Source: an uncultured Hyphomonas sp.
Lineage (GTDB): Bacteria > Pseudomonadota > Alphaproteobacteria > Caulobacterales > Hyphomonadaceae
DNA length: 64,000 nt
Direction: 5' to 3'
Assembly: GCF_963677035.1 (NCBI RefSeq)
Contig: NZ_OY781472.1
Coordinates: 3,253,658-3,317,657 of the forward strand
In this document: positions 33,653 through 42,790 of the stretch, piece after piece
Numbering within the stretch: position 1 is the stretch's first letter
Layout: each line of letters starts with the position of its first letter
Notes under the pieces: generated by a model
Database searches by the model: none
What the model was told of the DNA's origin: nothing
The model's input: the letters and a program-made list of their open reading frames with translations, nothing else
Made by a program: the position numbers and the translations under genes

Positions 33653-34695
33653 TCTGCCGACAGCCAGACTTCTTCCTGCTTAACCTCATCGAGCACCAGA
33701 TCAGCGGGCACGACGTATTCCATGACCAGTCCGGTGTCACGATAGTCACACGTAACTTTAGCATTCGGCAACATTTCGATCAGGCGCGTGCTGAACCCCT
33801 TTTTTTGAGGCGGCCTGACCCCGGTCAGGCCAGACTCGACCCACAGCAGACGCAGATACCCATCAGACACTTCCCATTCCACATCCAGACGGCCTTCGGA
33901 ATGCGAGAAACAACCGTGCTTCACAGCATTTGTAACGAACTCATGGATGATCATACCACCATCCCGCGTCGCCTTTGCCGTCAGCTGTATATCGTTACCT
34001 TTCAAGCTGTATGGAATAGCTTTCTGACTCGAAACCTGCGCCAGCTCGACCTCGAACAAACTCCGCAGATCCAGCCCCATTAATCCCAGTGAAGACATAT
34101 GTGAGTAAATACGCGCCATTGAATCGACGCGGCTGCAAAAGTCCTCTGTATACTGCTCGACTGACGTCGCAGACGCACTTGTGATCCGCGCTGTCGCGAG
34201 AATGACAGAAACAAAGTTCTTCACGCGGTGGTCCAGTTCTGCCGCAATGACATCATGACTTTTCTGGAGTTCGACCAGATGCGTGATGTCTTCGACACGC
34301 TGCATGACGTAGCGGATTTCGCCATCGCCGAGGGCAAACGGCTCCTGGGTCGTTTGCCGGTATACCGGACGGGTGCGCCCGTCTTCTCCGGTCACCAGCG
34401 TTGTGAGAACTTCCGAACGCGTAATCTCCCCCGTGAACGTGAGCCCACACATGTGCCGGAAGGCGTCCTCACTCTCGATGGGGGCCTTGTCGACATCGAA
34501 GACAAATTTGCCGATCAGCTGCGCTTTGGGCAGTCCGACCGCTTCACAGTAAGCCTTGTTTGCAAAAACATATCGCAGCTCCCGGTCGATCGCCATCATG
34601 GGAACCGTCGACTGCTCGCTAAATCCGGCAATGTCCGACTCGCTGAGTCCTTCGACGCGTTCTTCCCGATTCGAGATGGGCGGCGCGTTTGTCAT
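33649..34695 (-). CDS. PAS-domain HisKA_2-type sensor histidine kinase (PhyK-like), 348 aa
   Basis: Likely phosphorylates PhyR. Seen: an N-terminal PAS-like region (residues about 25-140, TVPMMAIDRELRYVFANKAYCEAVGLP), phospho-accepting His156 in AELDHRVKNFVSVILATAR, which is the HisKA_2 form, and the ATP-binding N-box IHEFVTNAVKHGCFS. The Gly-rich part of the ATP-binding site is reduced (GFSTRLIEML), as in this family. No membrane segment, so cytoplasmic. Start ATG 34695. The stop codon overlaps the PhyR stop in CTAG. PAS ligand unknown. Confidence 0.88.
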   Translation of the reverse strand: MTNAPPISNREERVEGLSESDIAGFSEQSTVPMMAIDRELRYVFANKAYCEAVGLPKAQLIGKFVFDVDKAPIESEDAFRHMCGLTFTGEITRSEVLTTLVTGEDGRTRPVYRQTTQEPFALGDGEIRYVMQRVEDITHLVELQKSHDVIAAELDHRVKNFVSVILATARITSASATSVEQYTEDFCSRVDSMARIYSHMSSLGLMGLDLRSLFEVELAQVSSQKAIPYSLKGNDIQLTAKATRDGGMIIHEFVTNAVKHGCFSHSEGRLDVEWEVSDGYLRLLWVESGLTGVRPPQKKGFSTRLIEMLPNAKVTCDYRDTGLVMEYVVPADLVLDEVKQEEVWLSAD

Positions 34696-34908
34696 GGCCT
34701 CAGTCCTCACAATGGAATGCAACAAGGATATTGCAATCCTACTCCCAATCAGGCGTGCGAGTCTTTATAGCCGCCCAACAAAAACCAGTTGTTAAGAACA
34801 AGGGTCGCCCTGCCATTACATAGCCGAAGCACGTGCGCGGGGGGGCCAGCACGTCCGCCCGGAAACGCCCCTGGCGCTCCGGCAAAGTTTCCTGATTGTG
34901 GGCAAGGC

Positions 34909-35499
34909 TCAGCTGGAATCCGGCCAGCGTTTCAGCGCATCGATCAGCTGCACGGTCAGCCCGCCCGAAACAATGCCAAGCGCGGCAGGCATGCGGTGGC
35001 TGCGGGGAATCGGCGGCACATGCGGCCGGGCCTCGCCAGCGGCCTGCCAGCGCTGGATCGTGCGGGCGAGGCATTTTGCCCGGCGCTTATGATGCTTCAG
35101 CGTGTCCAGCATGCCCTGCCACCGCGCGATCAGCGGCGCAGCCGGCACAGCCCCCCACGAAGGCACCGTCACCGCACCTTTCATAAAGTGCGGACACGGG
35201 CGCGATGGCGCGGGCACCATGGAGAAAGTGTAGCGGTAGTCCGCATCCGGCTTTTCGGACGCGTAGTAATTGCGCCCCATGCGCGGCGGCAGCGGCGCGA
35301 GCTCCATCTGCAAGGCGATCAGGAATATCAGACGGCGGAGCAGAACAGCCAGCCGCTTCAGCTCCGCCCGCACGCGCCGGTTCACCGATTGGGAAATCGT
35401 CTCAGGCGTCCTGAACAGCCCCACCTTCACGCCCGTCACCGCAATGGCGCGGGCAATCGTGTCGTAAGCGTGAGAGAGGAAATCGGTGCGGTCTGTCAT
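34909..35499 (-). CDS. Hypothetical protein, 196 aa, unknown
   Basis: Not recognised. ATG 35499 gives MTDRTDFLSHAYDTIARAIAVTGVKVG, with no signal peptide. Seen: a hydrophobic stretch LRRLIFLIALQMELAPLPPRM near residues 54-75, a Pro-rich segment with aromatic residues (YRYTFSMVPAPSRPCPHF) near 90-106, and a basic helical region KHHKRRAKCLARTIQRWQ. High Arg and Pro content. It stands alone between the kinase gene and a repeat-rich intergenic region. A family-level match is not evident to me, so it may be lineage-specific. Confidence 0.55.
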   Translation of the reverse strand: MTDRTDFLSHAYDTIARAIAVTGVKVGLFRTPETISQSVNRRVRAELKRLAVLLRRLIFLIALQMELAPLPPRMGRNYYASEKPDADYRYTFSMVPAPSRPCPHFMKGAVTVPSWGAVPAAPLIARWQGMLDTLKHHKRRAKCLARTIQRWQAAGEARPHVPPIPRSHRMPAALGIVSGGLTVQLIDALKRWPDSS

Positions 35500-35866
35500 G
35501 GCGGGCAGACTGCCACGGGGCATTATCCTGGAGGATAGAGACGCCGGATTTCCGTGTTCTATGTAACAAGTCCGGGCATGCGGGTGGTGGGTATCCGTTC
35601 CGCTTATCCCCATTTCACCTTGTTGCCGCGTGGTGGCCCTGGGGAGTGAGTCCTGGCCATGACTTGCAGCCACATAGTCATGTCCCCATCATGACTATAC
35701 ATGACTTGCCATGATCATACCGGACTATAACGGATCATGAGCGACAGCAGGTCCGGACACACGAGGGTGGGTATCGCTCCACCCCTTCGAAAGGGCCGAC
35801 TGCGGGTTCTGACATTTCGGCTAGCCCTGTCCGGCTGGGCGAGCTCTGGCGACCCGCAGACCCACC
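35500..35866. other. Gene-free region with short repeats
   Basis: 367 nt between the hypothetical gene (minus, start 35499) and the 3' end of the LysR gene. I see no convincing coding sequence. It contains the CATGAC-type repeats listed separately at 35658-35739. The rest shows nothing I can assign. Confidence 0.5.
35658..35739. repeat. Clustered CATGAC repeats, including three tandem 10-mers
   Basis: CATGACTATA (35690-35699), CATGACTTGC (35700-35709) and CATGATCATA (35710-35719) are tandem 10-nt units. CATGACTTG also occurs at 35658-35666 and its reverse AGTCATG at 35676-35682. A reverse-strand copy of GTCCGGTATNNTCATGG follows at 35709-35725, and the related TCCGTTATAGTC lies at 35723-35734. 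Similar sequence occurs at 23636-23653 and 2786-2802. Confidence 0.55.
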
Positions 35867-36805
35867 TCAATAATACAGGTGTTCCCGCATCTCTCCGGAA
35901 GCCACCAGTTCCTTGCAAACATCAATGAACGGATCCCGCTTGTTCCGTATGCCAGGCGTGCGGGATTTCATCTTTGCCGCCACCAGGTAAGGGTTGAAAA
36001 ACTCGTCCGTAATCCGCTTATAGGTCAGCTGATCGCCGAGTGGAGAGATCATGCTGCACGAGCGCACGACGCGTAATGACACCGCATCGCTCTGCCCGAC
36101 CAGAGCCTGGGCGCCAGAGGCAATATTGCTGGAAAAAAGGACGTCCGGTGCATAGTCGAGCGCCAAATAGGCATCATAAGCCAGATCAAAGGCATTCGGC
36201 TCGTTGTTCATCACCTGCTTGTAGCCGGCGAGATCTTTCAGACTGACCTTCTCGTCACCCGTATCCAGCGGATGCCCCTTACGCATCAGGACGCATACTT
36301 CCGGACGGCACAGGGTTGTGACTTCAACATTGGCCGGCCCGATGTCATCACCGCGGAAGGTGATCAGGACATCGATTTCCCCCTCCTCCAGTTCCTCATA
36401 ATTTGTGGCAAGCGGCGTGGTCTTCATCGACACACGCAGTTCCGGTTGGCGCTCGGCGAGCTTATTGATTGCCCGTGCGAGCAAGGACCAGATCAGCCCT
36501 TCCTGACTGCCGATAATCAGCTCACCCCGAAACTGATCTTCCGGGCCTGCGAACTGATCCTGTAACGTTTCAAGGTCTGACAGAACCTGCCGGCATTGCC
36601 GGTAAAGCTTTTGTCCATCGGCCGTCAGCGTCAGACCGCGCGAAGGCTTCCGGACGAACAGGGCTGTCCCGAGCTGCTCTTCCAGCATGTTGACCGCATG
36701 CCCGACGGAGGTGGGCGAAATGTGCATCTTCAGACCCGCGGCCGTAAAGCTTCCCTGCGTTGCGGCCGCCACGAAATACCGAAGACGATCCAGTTTCATG
36801 CCCAT
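35867..36805 (-). CDS. LysR-family transcriptional regulator, 312 aa
   Basis: Seen: N-terminal LysR helix-turn-helix KLDRLRYFVAAATQGSFTAAGLKMHISPTSVGHAVNMLEEQLGTALFVRKPSRGLTLTADG, then a LysR_substrate domain (ELIIGSQEGLIWSLLARAINKLAERQPELRVS). Start ATG 36805, with ATG 36799 as an alternative. It is divergent from the M19 dipeptidase-like gene 249 nt away and so is the natural candidate regulator of the dipeptidase-esterase-TonB receptor cluster. Ligand unknown. Confidence 0.9.
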   Translation of the reverse strand: MGMKLDRLRYFVAAATQGSFTAAGLKMHISPTSVGHAVNMLEEQLGTALFVRKPSRGLTLTADGQKLYRQCRQVLSDLETLQDQFAGPEDQFRGELIIGSQEGLIWSLLARAINKLAERQPELRVSMKTTPLATNYEELEEGEIDVLITFRGDDIGPANVEVTTLCRPEVCVLMRKGHPLDTGDEKVSLKDLAGYKQVMNNEPNAFDLAYDAYLALDYAPDVLFSSNIASGAQALVGQSDAVSLRVVRSCSMISPLGDQLTYKRITDEFFNPYLVAAKMKSRTPGIRNKRDPFIDVCKELVASGEMREHLYY

Positions 36806-37054
36806 TCCTCTAAAATTTGAAGCATATCGCTCGATTCATTGCATTTTATACACATTCAATTCGATGTCATCTTTCTCAGGCTGACAGGGCTCGCCGCGAC
36901 CAGAGCGGTTCAGAAGGCCGTGCAGCACCGGGAGGAAACCAGGACTGCTAAAGGCGCGGGGCACCGTTAACCTGGCGCAGCGCCGACCTCTCGGGTGACC
37001 AGAAAAACCGCAGACATCTCTGTCTCGGACCCCGAATGAGAGAGGCCCCAATCG

Positions 37055-39103
37055 ATGTTTCCATCTGACAGGACAGCTGCCATCCGCCGCAAATTGCAGG
37101 CAGTTCCTCATACCTCCATCGCGATGGCGCTTGTGGTGTCTGGCGTTGTATCGGCCTGCGGCTTCGAACCCACGCCCAGAGGGGTCGCAGAATACCTGCA
37201 TGACAGTGTGACGGCTCCCAAGAAGTATGAAGACCTGCCGATACGGCCCGCAGACCGGTACGCCGACCTGCACAATGAGGGCATTCCTGCCGCCGGCAAC
37301 CAGGCCGCTATTCTGCCGACAATGATCGACCTTCATGCCGATACGCTCATGCTGCCGGATGAAGATGACGACAACGGAATCGATGACGACTTCGATGGGC
37401 AGAGAAATGATGACGACTCTTTCGATGGGATCGTCGCCCCCCATGAACACCTGTTGGTGAATAATGATGAAGACGGGCACGTGGATCTGAAACGCCTGGC
37501 GCAGGGCAATATGCTGCTCCAGGTCTTCTCGACCGGCACCCGCGGATCCGCAGACATTCTTGCCGCAACCGTGCCTGGATTTTCCGACTCATGCCCATGG
37601 GATGAAGACTGCCAGAGACGTATTTTTGAGCGCGATCCGCACGTCATCACCCTCTACAAAACGAAAGACGGAACCCAGTACGATTACAGCCAGCCTGATG
37701 TATACGGCCGCCGATATGACGATCCGGGTGCCCCTTATCAGGTCAATTACGGGTCCTCTGAGATCCTCCCCATCCCCAGAGAGCTCTACACATATGCCTA
37801 CCGCACGACCTATGGCGGCTGGGACGATAACGCGCCGTACTGGACCTGGGACAAGAACTGCAAGGCCTGGTTTACCCAGGAGGCCGAGCGCGGCACATGG
37901 CCCTGGGGCGGAAACGAACATAGCAGTATCGAATATGGCAATATCAGCTGGCCACCGGCGACGTGTCCCGATTATGTCGCCAGGGATGAGTATCTGGAGC
38001 GCCTGCTCATAACGGCTGAGCGACTCCGGAGTGCTGCTGACTATTCCGCCACCGACGCCGACACACTCCACCGCCTGCGCATGGTCCGGTCCAAGCAGGA
38101 ATTCGACGAGCTCCTCACAGCCCGCAGTGGGCAGACCTATCCCTATAGGGACGTCGGCGGACTGCTGTCGACGGAAGGGCTCTATTTCCCCGCCCCGGAC
38201 AGCGATCGCGATGGCGTGCTCGACCCCTACTGGGAGGAAGAGCTGCAAGCCCGCTTCAATGCGATCTACAATGCCGGTTTTCGGATGATCGCGCTGACCC
38301 ATTTTATCGACAATGATTTCGGCGGCTCATCTACCGGCATGGGCAACGCGCCAACGAGCTACAACCCCTTTGCGCCGGATCCGATGCCTTACTGGTTCCC
38401 ACCCTTTGGCGGTCAGACAGCTGATGGTTTTTCTCATGGCCGCGGCCTGTCTGAAGCCGGGCGCTTCATGATCGAGCAGGCGATTTCGCATGGCGTCATC
38501 GTGGATGTTGCACATGCATCCGGCGCCCTGCAGCACGATGTCGTGGAAATTGCCGCCGCCCATGGCACGCCGATTGTTCATTCCCACGGCGGCCTTGGCA
38601 ATTTCGTGCCGACATACCCGATCAAAAAAGCAAGAAGCAGCTGCGCGAATGCAGACCCCGAACAAGGGATGGCCCGCAATCTTTCCGATGAACAGGTGAT
38701 CGCCATCGCCCGCACCGGCGGCGTGGTCGGCATTGGCCCGACTGACGACTTTGTCTGCGGTGTCGAAGCCTATATCTGGGCCGAAGCCATCCGTTATGCC
38801 GTCGATCTCATCGATGACGCGCATGTCTGCCTCTATTCGGAGAGCGTCTGCACATCGGACAAATGGATCCGGGGCGCAGACCATATCGGTATGGGAAGCG
38901 ACTTCGACGGCGGCGTCGAAATGCTCAAGGACGTCGCGGAAATGGTGTACTACACCCGGGCACTGACCTGCGAAAACAACTGGCTGACGCCTTCCTGCCT
39001 CGACACCCCCTTCAGCGATGAAGAGGCCCTGAAGATCATGGGCGGCAATTCCTTCCGCGTGATCTACGAAATTCTCCCTGAAACAGTCGAACAGCTGCCC
39101 TGA
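37055..39103 (+). CDS. M19 membrane dipeptidase-like lipoprotein with Asp-rich inserts, 682 aa
   Basis: Zinc dipeptidase fold, much longer than the usual 350-450 aa. Seen: lipobox VVSAC (Cys35); first metal motif DLHADT at residues 92-97; bridging Glu in LLSTEGLYF (about 374); DVAHAS (487), IVHSHGG (509-511), GSDFDGG (Asp) and MGGNSFRV. An Asp-rich insert at 102-142 (DEDDDNGIDDDFDG and NDEDGHVD) splits the first motif from HVDLKRLAQG. A DSDRDGVLD loop occurs at 382-390, and a Trp/Tyr/Cys-rich insert lies at about 180-300. DxDxDG motifs suggest calcium loops. Exact substrate unknown. Confidence 0.85.
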   Translation: MFPSDRTAAIRRKLQAVPHTSIAMALVVSGVVSACGFEPTPRGVAEYLHDSVTAPKKYEDLPIRPADRYADLHNEGIPAAGNQAAILPTMIDLHADTLMLPDEDDDNGIDDDFDGQRNDDDSFDGIVAPHEHLLVNNDEDGHVDLKRLAQGNMLLQVFSTGTRGSADILAATVPGFSDSCPWDEDCQRRIFERDPHVITLYKTKDGTQYDYSQPDVYGRRYDDPGAPYQVNYGSSEILPIPRELYTYAYRTTYGGWDDNAPYWTWDKNCKAWFTQEAERGTWPWGGNEHSSIEYGNISWPPATCPDYVARDEYLERLLITAERLRSAADYSATDADTLHRLRMVRSKQEFDELLTARSGQTYPYRDVGGLLSTEGLYFPAPDSDRDGVLDPYWEEELQARFNAIYNAGFRMIALTHFIDNDFGGSSTGMGNAPTSYNPFAPDPMPYWFPPFGGQTADGFSHGRGLSEAGRFMIEQAISHGVIVDVAHASGALQHDVVEIAAAHGTPIVHSHGGLGNFVPTYPIKKARSSCANADPEQGMARNLSDEQVIAIARTGGVVGIGPTDDFVCGVEAYIWAEAIRYAVDLIDDAHVCLYSESVCTSDKWIRGADHIGMGSDFDGGVEMLKDVAEMVYYTRALTCENNWLTPSCLDTPFSDEEALKIMGGNSFRVIYEILPETVEQLP

Positions 39104-39154
39104 GGCCGGCACGCGCCGCGTCACAACGCATCGTCTCTTTTCAAGGAAATTCGA

Positions 39155-40132
39155 ATGTCATCGTCCCTGCCCCCGCGCCACTTCCCGGCGCCGGCTTCGG
39201 TCAGTCCTGAAGCCTGCGCCTTTCTGGACCGGAAACCCGATCCGGCCCTGTTCCTCCAGCGCCCCTCTGGCCGGGAGGACTGGCTGAGGGTCAGGGAGGC
39301 CATGAATGCGGTCCGGGAAACCGAGGCCAGAACACTGATGCAGACACTGCCCGTCCGCGTGGAGGAACTCGACATCTCCGGCGTGGTGGTCAGGCGTATC
39401 ACACCGCTTGACCAGCCCGCCCGGAAAGCCGGACAGACGATCATCGAAATGCATGGCGGCGCTTATGTCCTGTATGATGGACTGGCAGGTCTCACGCGTG
39501 CCCTGAAGTTTTCGGCCCTCTCCGGATACAGCATTCTCGCTATCGACTACCGGATGCCGCCCGACGACCCTTATCCTGCGGCCCTGGACGATGCCCTCAC
39601 GGTTTACCGTGCGCTGCTGGAGACCAGCCCACCGGGAGAGATCGGACTGTTCGGCACTTCGGCTGGCGGCAACCTGGCGGCCTGCCTCTGCCTCGCCCTT
39701 GAGGAGCGGAACCTGCCCCAACCGGCAGCACTGGTTCTTAATTCTCCCTGTACTGACATGACCGGATCGGGCGACACGTTTACGACGCTGGAAACGATAG
39801 ACCCGGCTCTGTACTCCTATGATGGCGTCATCGAAGAAGCCCTCAAACTCTATGCGGGGGGGCGTGACCTCTCCGACCCCGGCCTGTCACCGCTGAACAG
39901 CACACTTCCTGAAGACTTTCCCGGCACGCTTCTCATCACAGCTACACGTGACCTTCTGCTTAGCGACACGACCCGCTTCCACATGAAGCTGCGCACCGCA
40001 AACCTGGCCTCTGAGCTCCTGGTTTTCGAAGGCATGTGGCACGCCTTCTCCGGCACGCGGGAAGAAGACGACCTCTATCGTCATATGTCCCGCTTCTTCG
40101 AAAACCGCCTCACCGCACGCTCAACAGACTGA
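39155..40132 (+). CDS. Alpha/beta hydrolase (HSL-family esterase-like), 325 aa
   Basis: Seen: oxyanion motif EMHGGAYVLYDG near residue 100, nucleophile Ser in FGTSAGGNLAACL, Asp in TATRDLLLSDTTRF and His in EGMWHAFSGT, the arrangement of hormone-sensitive-lipase-type esterases (GDSAG-like, here GTSAGG). No signal peptide, so cytoplasmic. ATG 39155 follows AAGGAAAT, 51 nt after the dipeptidase and 55 nt before the TonB receptor, so probably cotranscribed. It may act on a product imported by that receptor; this is inferred. Confidence 0.86.
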   Translation: MSSSLPPRHFPAPASVSPEACAFLDRKPDPALFLQRPSGREDWLRVREAMNAVRETEARTLMQTLPVRVEELDISGVVVRRITPLDQPARKAGQTIIEMHGGAYVLYDGLAGLTRALKFSALSGYSILAIDYRMPPDDPYPAALDDALTVYRALLETSPPGEIGLFGTSAGGNLAACLCLALEERNLPQPAALVLNSPCTDMTGSGDTFTTLETIDPALYSYDGVIEEALKLYAGGRDLSDPGLSPLNSTLPEDFPGTLLITATRDLLLSDTTRFHMKLRTANLASELLVFEGMWHAFSGTREEDDLYRHMSRFFENRLTARSTD

Positions 40133-40187
40133 CCGGCTCAGCCAACTCAAACAAAAAGATCTGACATTTCCAAAAGGGGGAAATACC

Positions 40188-42620
40188 ATGCACCGCCAGA
40201 TGATCTCGGGGATCTCACTGATCGCCCTCAGCGCCGTCATCGCTCTTCCGGGGGCCGCGCAGGAAGACGACGCACCGGATAAAACAGCCCGGCTCAATAC
40301 CGTCACCGTCACGGCCCAGGCCCGCGAACAGGATCTCAGCGATGTCCCGATCTCGGTGGGTGTCGTTGATAGCAAGATTATCGCAGAGCAGAATCTCCAG
40401 CGTCTGGAAGACATCCAGTACAGCGTACCAAATTTTACGCTGACAGAGACCGGTATCTCCACAACCATTTTCATTCGCGGGATCGGGTCCGGCATCAATC
40501 AGGGGTTTGAGCAATCCGTCGGAATGTATGTGGACGGTGTTCATTATGGGCGTGCCCAGCAGACCCGCACCCCTTTCCTCGACATTGAACGGATCGAAGT
40601 ACTCCGGGGGCCGCAATCCATCCTTTTCGGCAAGAACAGTATTGCCGGCGCCCTTTCCATCACAACAGCCAGGCCCACAGATACATTCGAAGGGTCGGTC
40701 ATGGCGAGCTATGAGTTCGACGCCAACGAAGTTGTTTCGGAAGGCTACATCTCAGGCCCACTGAACGAGCGGTTACGCGGGCGTCTTGCGCTGCGCTACC
40801 GGGACTCTGAGGGTTATGAAACCAATTTACGAACCGGAAACGAAAACCCGCAGCAGGAGGACACCTCCTTTCGTGGGACGCTGGAGGCGGACATTTCCGA
40901 CACGCTCCTTGCGCGTGTCAAAGCGGAAGTTTCCGACTTTGACGTCAAAGGCCGGAATGGCGAAGTCTTCGTATCGGACCCGATCGCCGCAGGGCCATTT
41001 GCCGGCTTCACCTATGGCCAGGTTCTGGTGAACGTCTTCGGCCAGGACAGCTCTGCACTCAATGAGGTTCAGGATGGCAAGCGTTCCGCATCCGGCGAAT
41101 TCTCCAACAACAAGCTGGAGACTTATGTTTTCGACGTCGAATGGACACCTGGTGAATTCGAATTGCAGACCAAAACGGCCTACTCGACATTCAGATATGA
41201 CGAGTATTGCGATTGTGACGGAACCGGTGCCGACGTTTTCGGAGCCGGCCTTCAGGAGAATTACGAACAGTTCAGCCAGGAAGTCCGTTTGATCTCCCCG
41301 ATCTATGATCGCTTCGATTATCTGGTCGGAGCCTACTACCAGAATTCCAGCCATGACTATGCCGACCAGATCATCGTGCCGGCCAATTCAGTTCTCGTGC
41401 CCGCCGTGAATGCCCGCTCCCCCGGGGCCGGCAGCCTGATCGCCGGGACGGAAGCCGCCCGGTCTGCAAATGTCGATGCCGATGTGTTGTCAGCATTCGG
41501 GCAGTTAAACTGGAGCTTATCCGACAAGTTCGCTCTGCAACTGGGCGGACGGCTGACAAAGGAAACCAAAGATGGCAAGCGAACCATGCTGGCCCTTACC
41601 GATGGAGGTGACGCTCTGCCCACCGCTCAGGCTGCAGCCCCCGTCGTGTATGCCAACCTGTTTGGAATCACTTCCGAAAACCTCGCTGCACTTGGCCCGA
41701 CGGGCGCTTTCTTTATCAGTTCTCTCGGGGAAGCATCCGTCTCCGGCAGCCGGGATGAGACGCAGTTTTCGCCGGACGTGAAACTGATCTGGGATCTCGG
41801 TGCAGACGACTTGCTCTACGCATCCTGGTCCAAAGGCTTCAAGTCCGGTGGCTTCGACTTCCGCGCAAACAACCGATCGGTCTATGCCAGCATGGCGGAC
41901 TCCTTCGAATTTGAAGACGAACAAGCTGTAAATTGGGAACTCGGCGGGAAATTCCGGTTCGGGGGAACAGCCGAACTCAATGCCGCCGCCTTCTTCACGC
42001 AATATGAAGACCTTCAGGTGTCGATCTTTGACGGCATACTCGGCTTCAATGTTGGCAATGCCGGCAAAGCCGAAGTCAAAGGGCTGGAACTCGATGGCCG
42101 CTGGGCCGCGACTGACAATCTGACACTCTCCGGATCGCTTGCCCTGACGGATTTCGAATTCACCGACTACAGGAATGGCCAATGCTATTTCGGGCAGCAA
42201 GCTGATGTCGACTATGACGGTGACACGATCCCGGAGCTCTGCGACTACACGGGCAAGTCGAACCAGCTTATCTCAGACGTACAGGGTACGCTGACTGCCG
42301 ACTATTCCCGTACCGTGATGCAGGACTATGAACTTCAGGCTAGCGCAAACCTGTTCTTCACCTCAGACTATGACGCGTCTCAGACCTATGACCCTGACGG
42401 CCGGGTGGATGGGTATGAACTGGTCAACCTGCGTCTTGCCCTGTCACCGCAATCCCGTCTCTGGCAACTTGCGGTAATCGGAAAGAACGTGTTTGACGAG
42501 ACACCTCTTCAGTACACGTCTGCGGTCCCGCTGTCCGGCAGCACGTTCGGCGCAAACGCCGATACCGGACGCTTCCTCCGCGGCCGTCAGCTTGTGATAC
42601 AGGCCAGACTGAATTTCTGA
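40188..42620 (+). CDS. TonB-dependent receptor, 810 aa
   Basis: Outer-membrane active transporter. Seen: signal peptide (cleavage near PGAAQ-EDD), TonB-box-like TVTVTAQ, plug domain with DVPISVGVVDSKIIAEQNLQRLEDIQYSVPNF and DIERIEVLRGPQSILFGKNSIAGALSITT, and a C-terminal barrel ending in an aromatic residue (LVIQARLNF). The plug type (IxxxRGxG SxxNxG, YVDGVHYGRAQQ) is that of the iron/organic-ligand receptors abundant in Sphingomonadales and Hyphomonadaceae. Third gene after the M19-like lipoprotein and esterase. Ligand unknown, possibly a peptide or ester. Confidence 0.92.
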   Translation: MHRQMISGISLIALSAVIALPGAAQEDDAPDKTARLNTVTVTAQAREQDLSDVPISVGVVDSKIIAEQNLQRLEDIQYSVPNFTLTETGISTTIFIRGIGSGINQGFEQSVGMYVDGVHYGRAQQTRTPFLDIERIEVLRGPQSILFGKNSIAGALSITTARPTDTFEGSVMASYEFDANEVVSEGYISGPLNERLRGRLALRYRDSEGYETNLRTGNENPQQEDTSFRGTLEADISDTLLARVKAEVSDFDVKGRNGEVFVSDPIAAGPFAGFTYGQVLVNVFGQDSSALNEVQDGKRSASGEFSNNKLETYVFDVEWTPGEFELQTKTAYSTFRYDEYCDCDGTGADVFGAGLQENYEQFSQEVRLISPIYDRFDYLVGAYYQNSSHDYADQIIVPANSVLVPAVNARSPGAGSLIAGTEAARSANVDADVLSAFGQLNWSLSDKFALQLGGRLTKETKDGKRTMLALTDGGDALPTAQAAAPVVYANLFGITSENLAALGPTGAFFISSLGEASVSGSRDETQFSPDVKLIWDLGADDLLYASWSKGFKSGGFDFRANNRSVYASMADSFEFEDEQAVNWELGGKFRFGGTAELNAAAFFTQYEDLQVSIFDGILGFNVGNAGKAEVKGLELDGRWAATDNLTLSGSLALTDFEFTDYRNGQCYFGQQADVDYDGDTIPELCDYTGKSNQLISDVQGTLTADYSRTVMQDYELQASANLFFTSDYDASQTYDPDGRVDGYELVNLRLALSPQSRLWQLAVIGKNVFDETPLQYTSAVPLSGSTFGANADTGRFLRGRQLVIQARLNF

Positions 42621-42790
42621 TAGGCGCAAATTTTCGCCAGCTCGTGAGGAAACCGGGGAGCTGACTTTCGCCAAAAGGCGTTGGCGGCTCCCCATCCCCC
42701 GGTTGCAGGCGAACTTCAGCGCGTCTGGGTTTTTCCCGGACGAGCGGCTCTCAGGCGGCGACCTGGGCAGGCTTCTCTGGCAATGCTCAA

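Noticed and set aside
36806..37054. LysR binding site between LysR and the M19-like gene
   Set aside because: ATTG-N15-CAAT near 36838-36860 was considered, but the dyad is weak and not better than chance.
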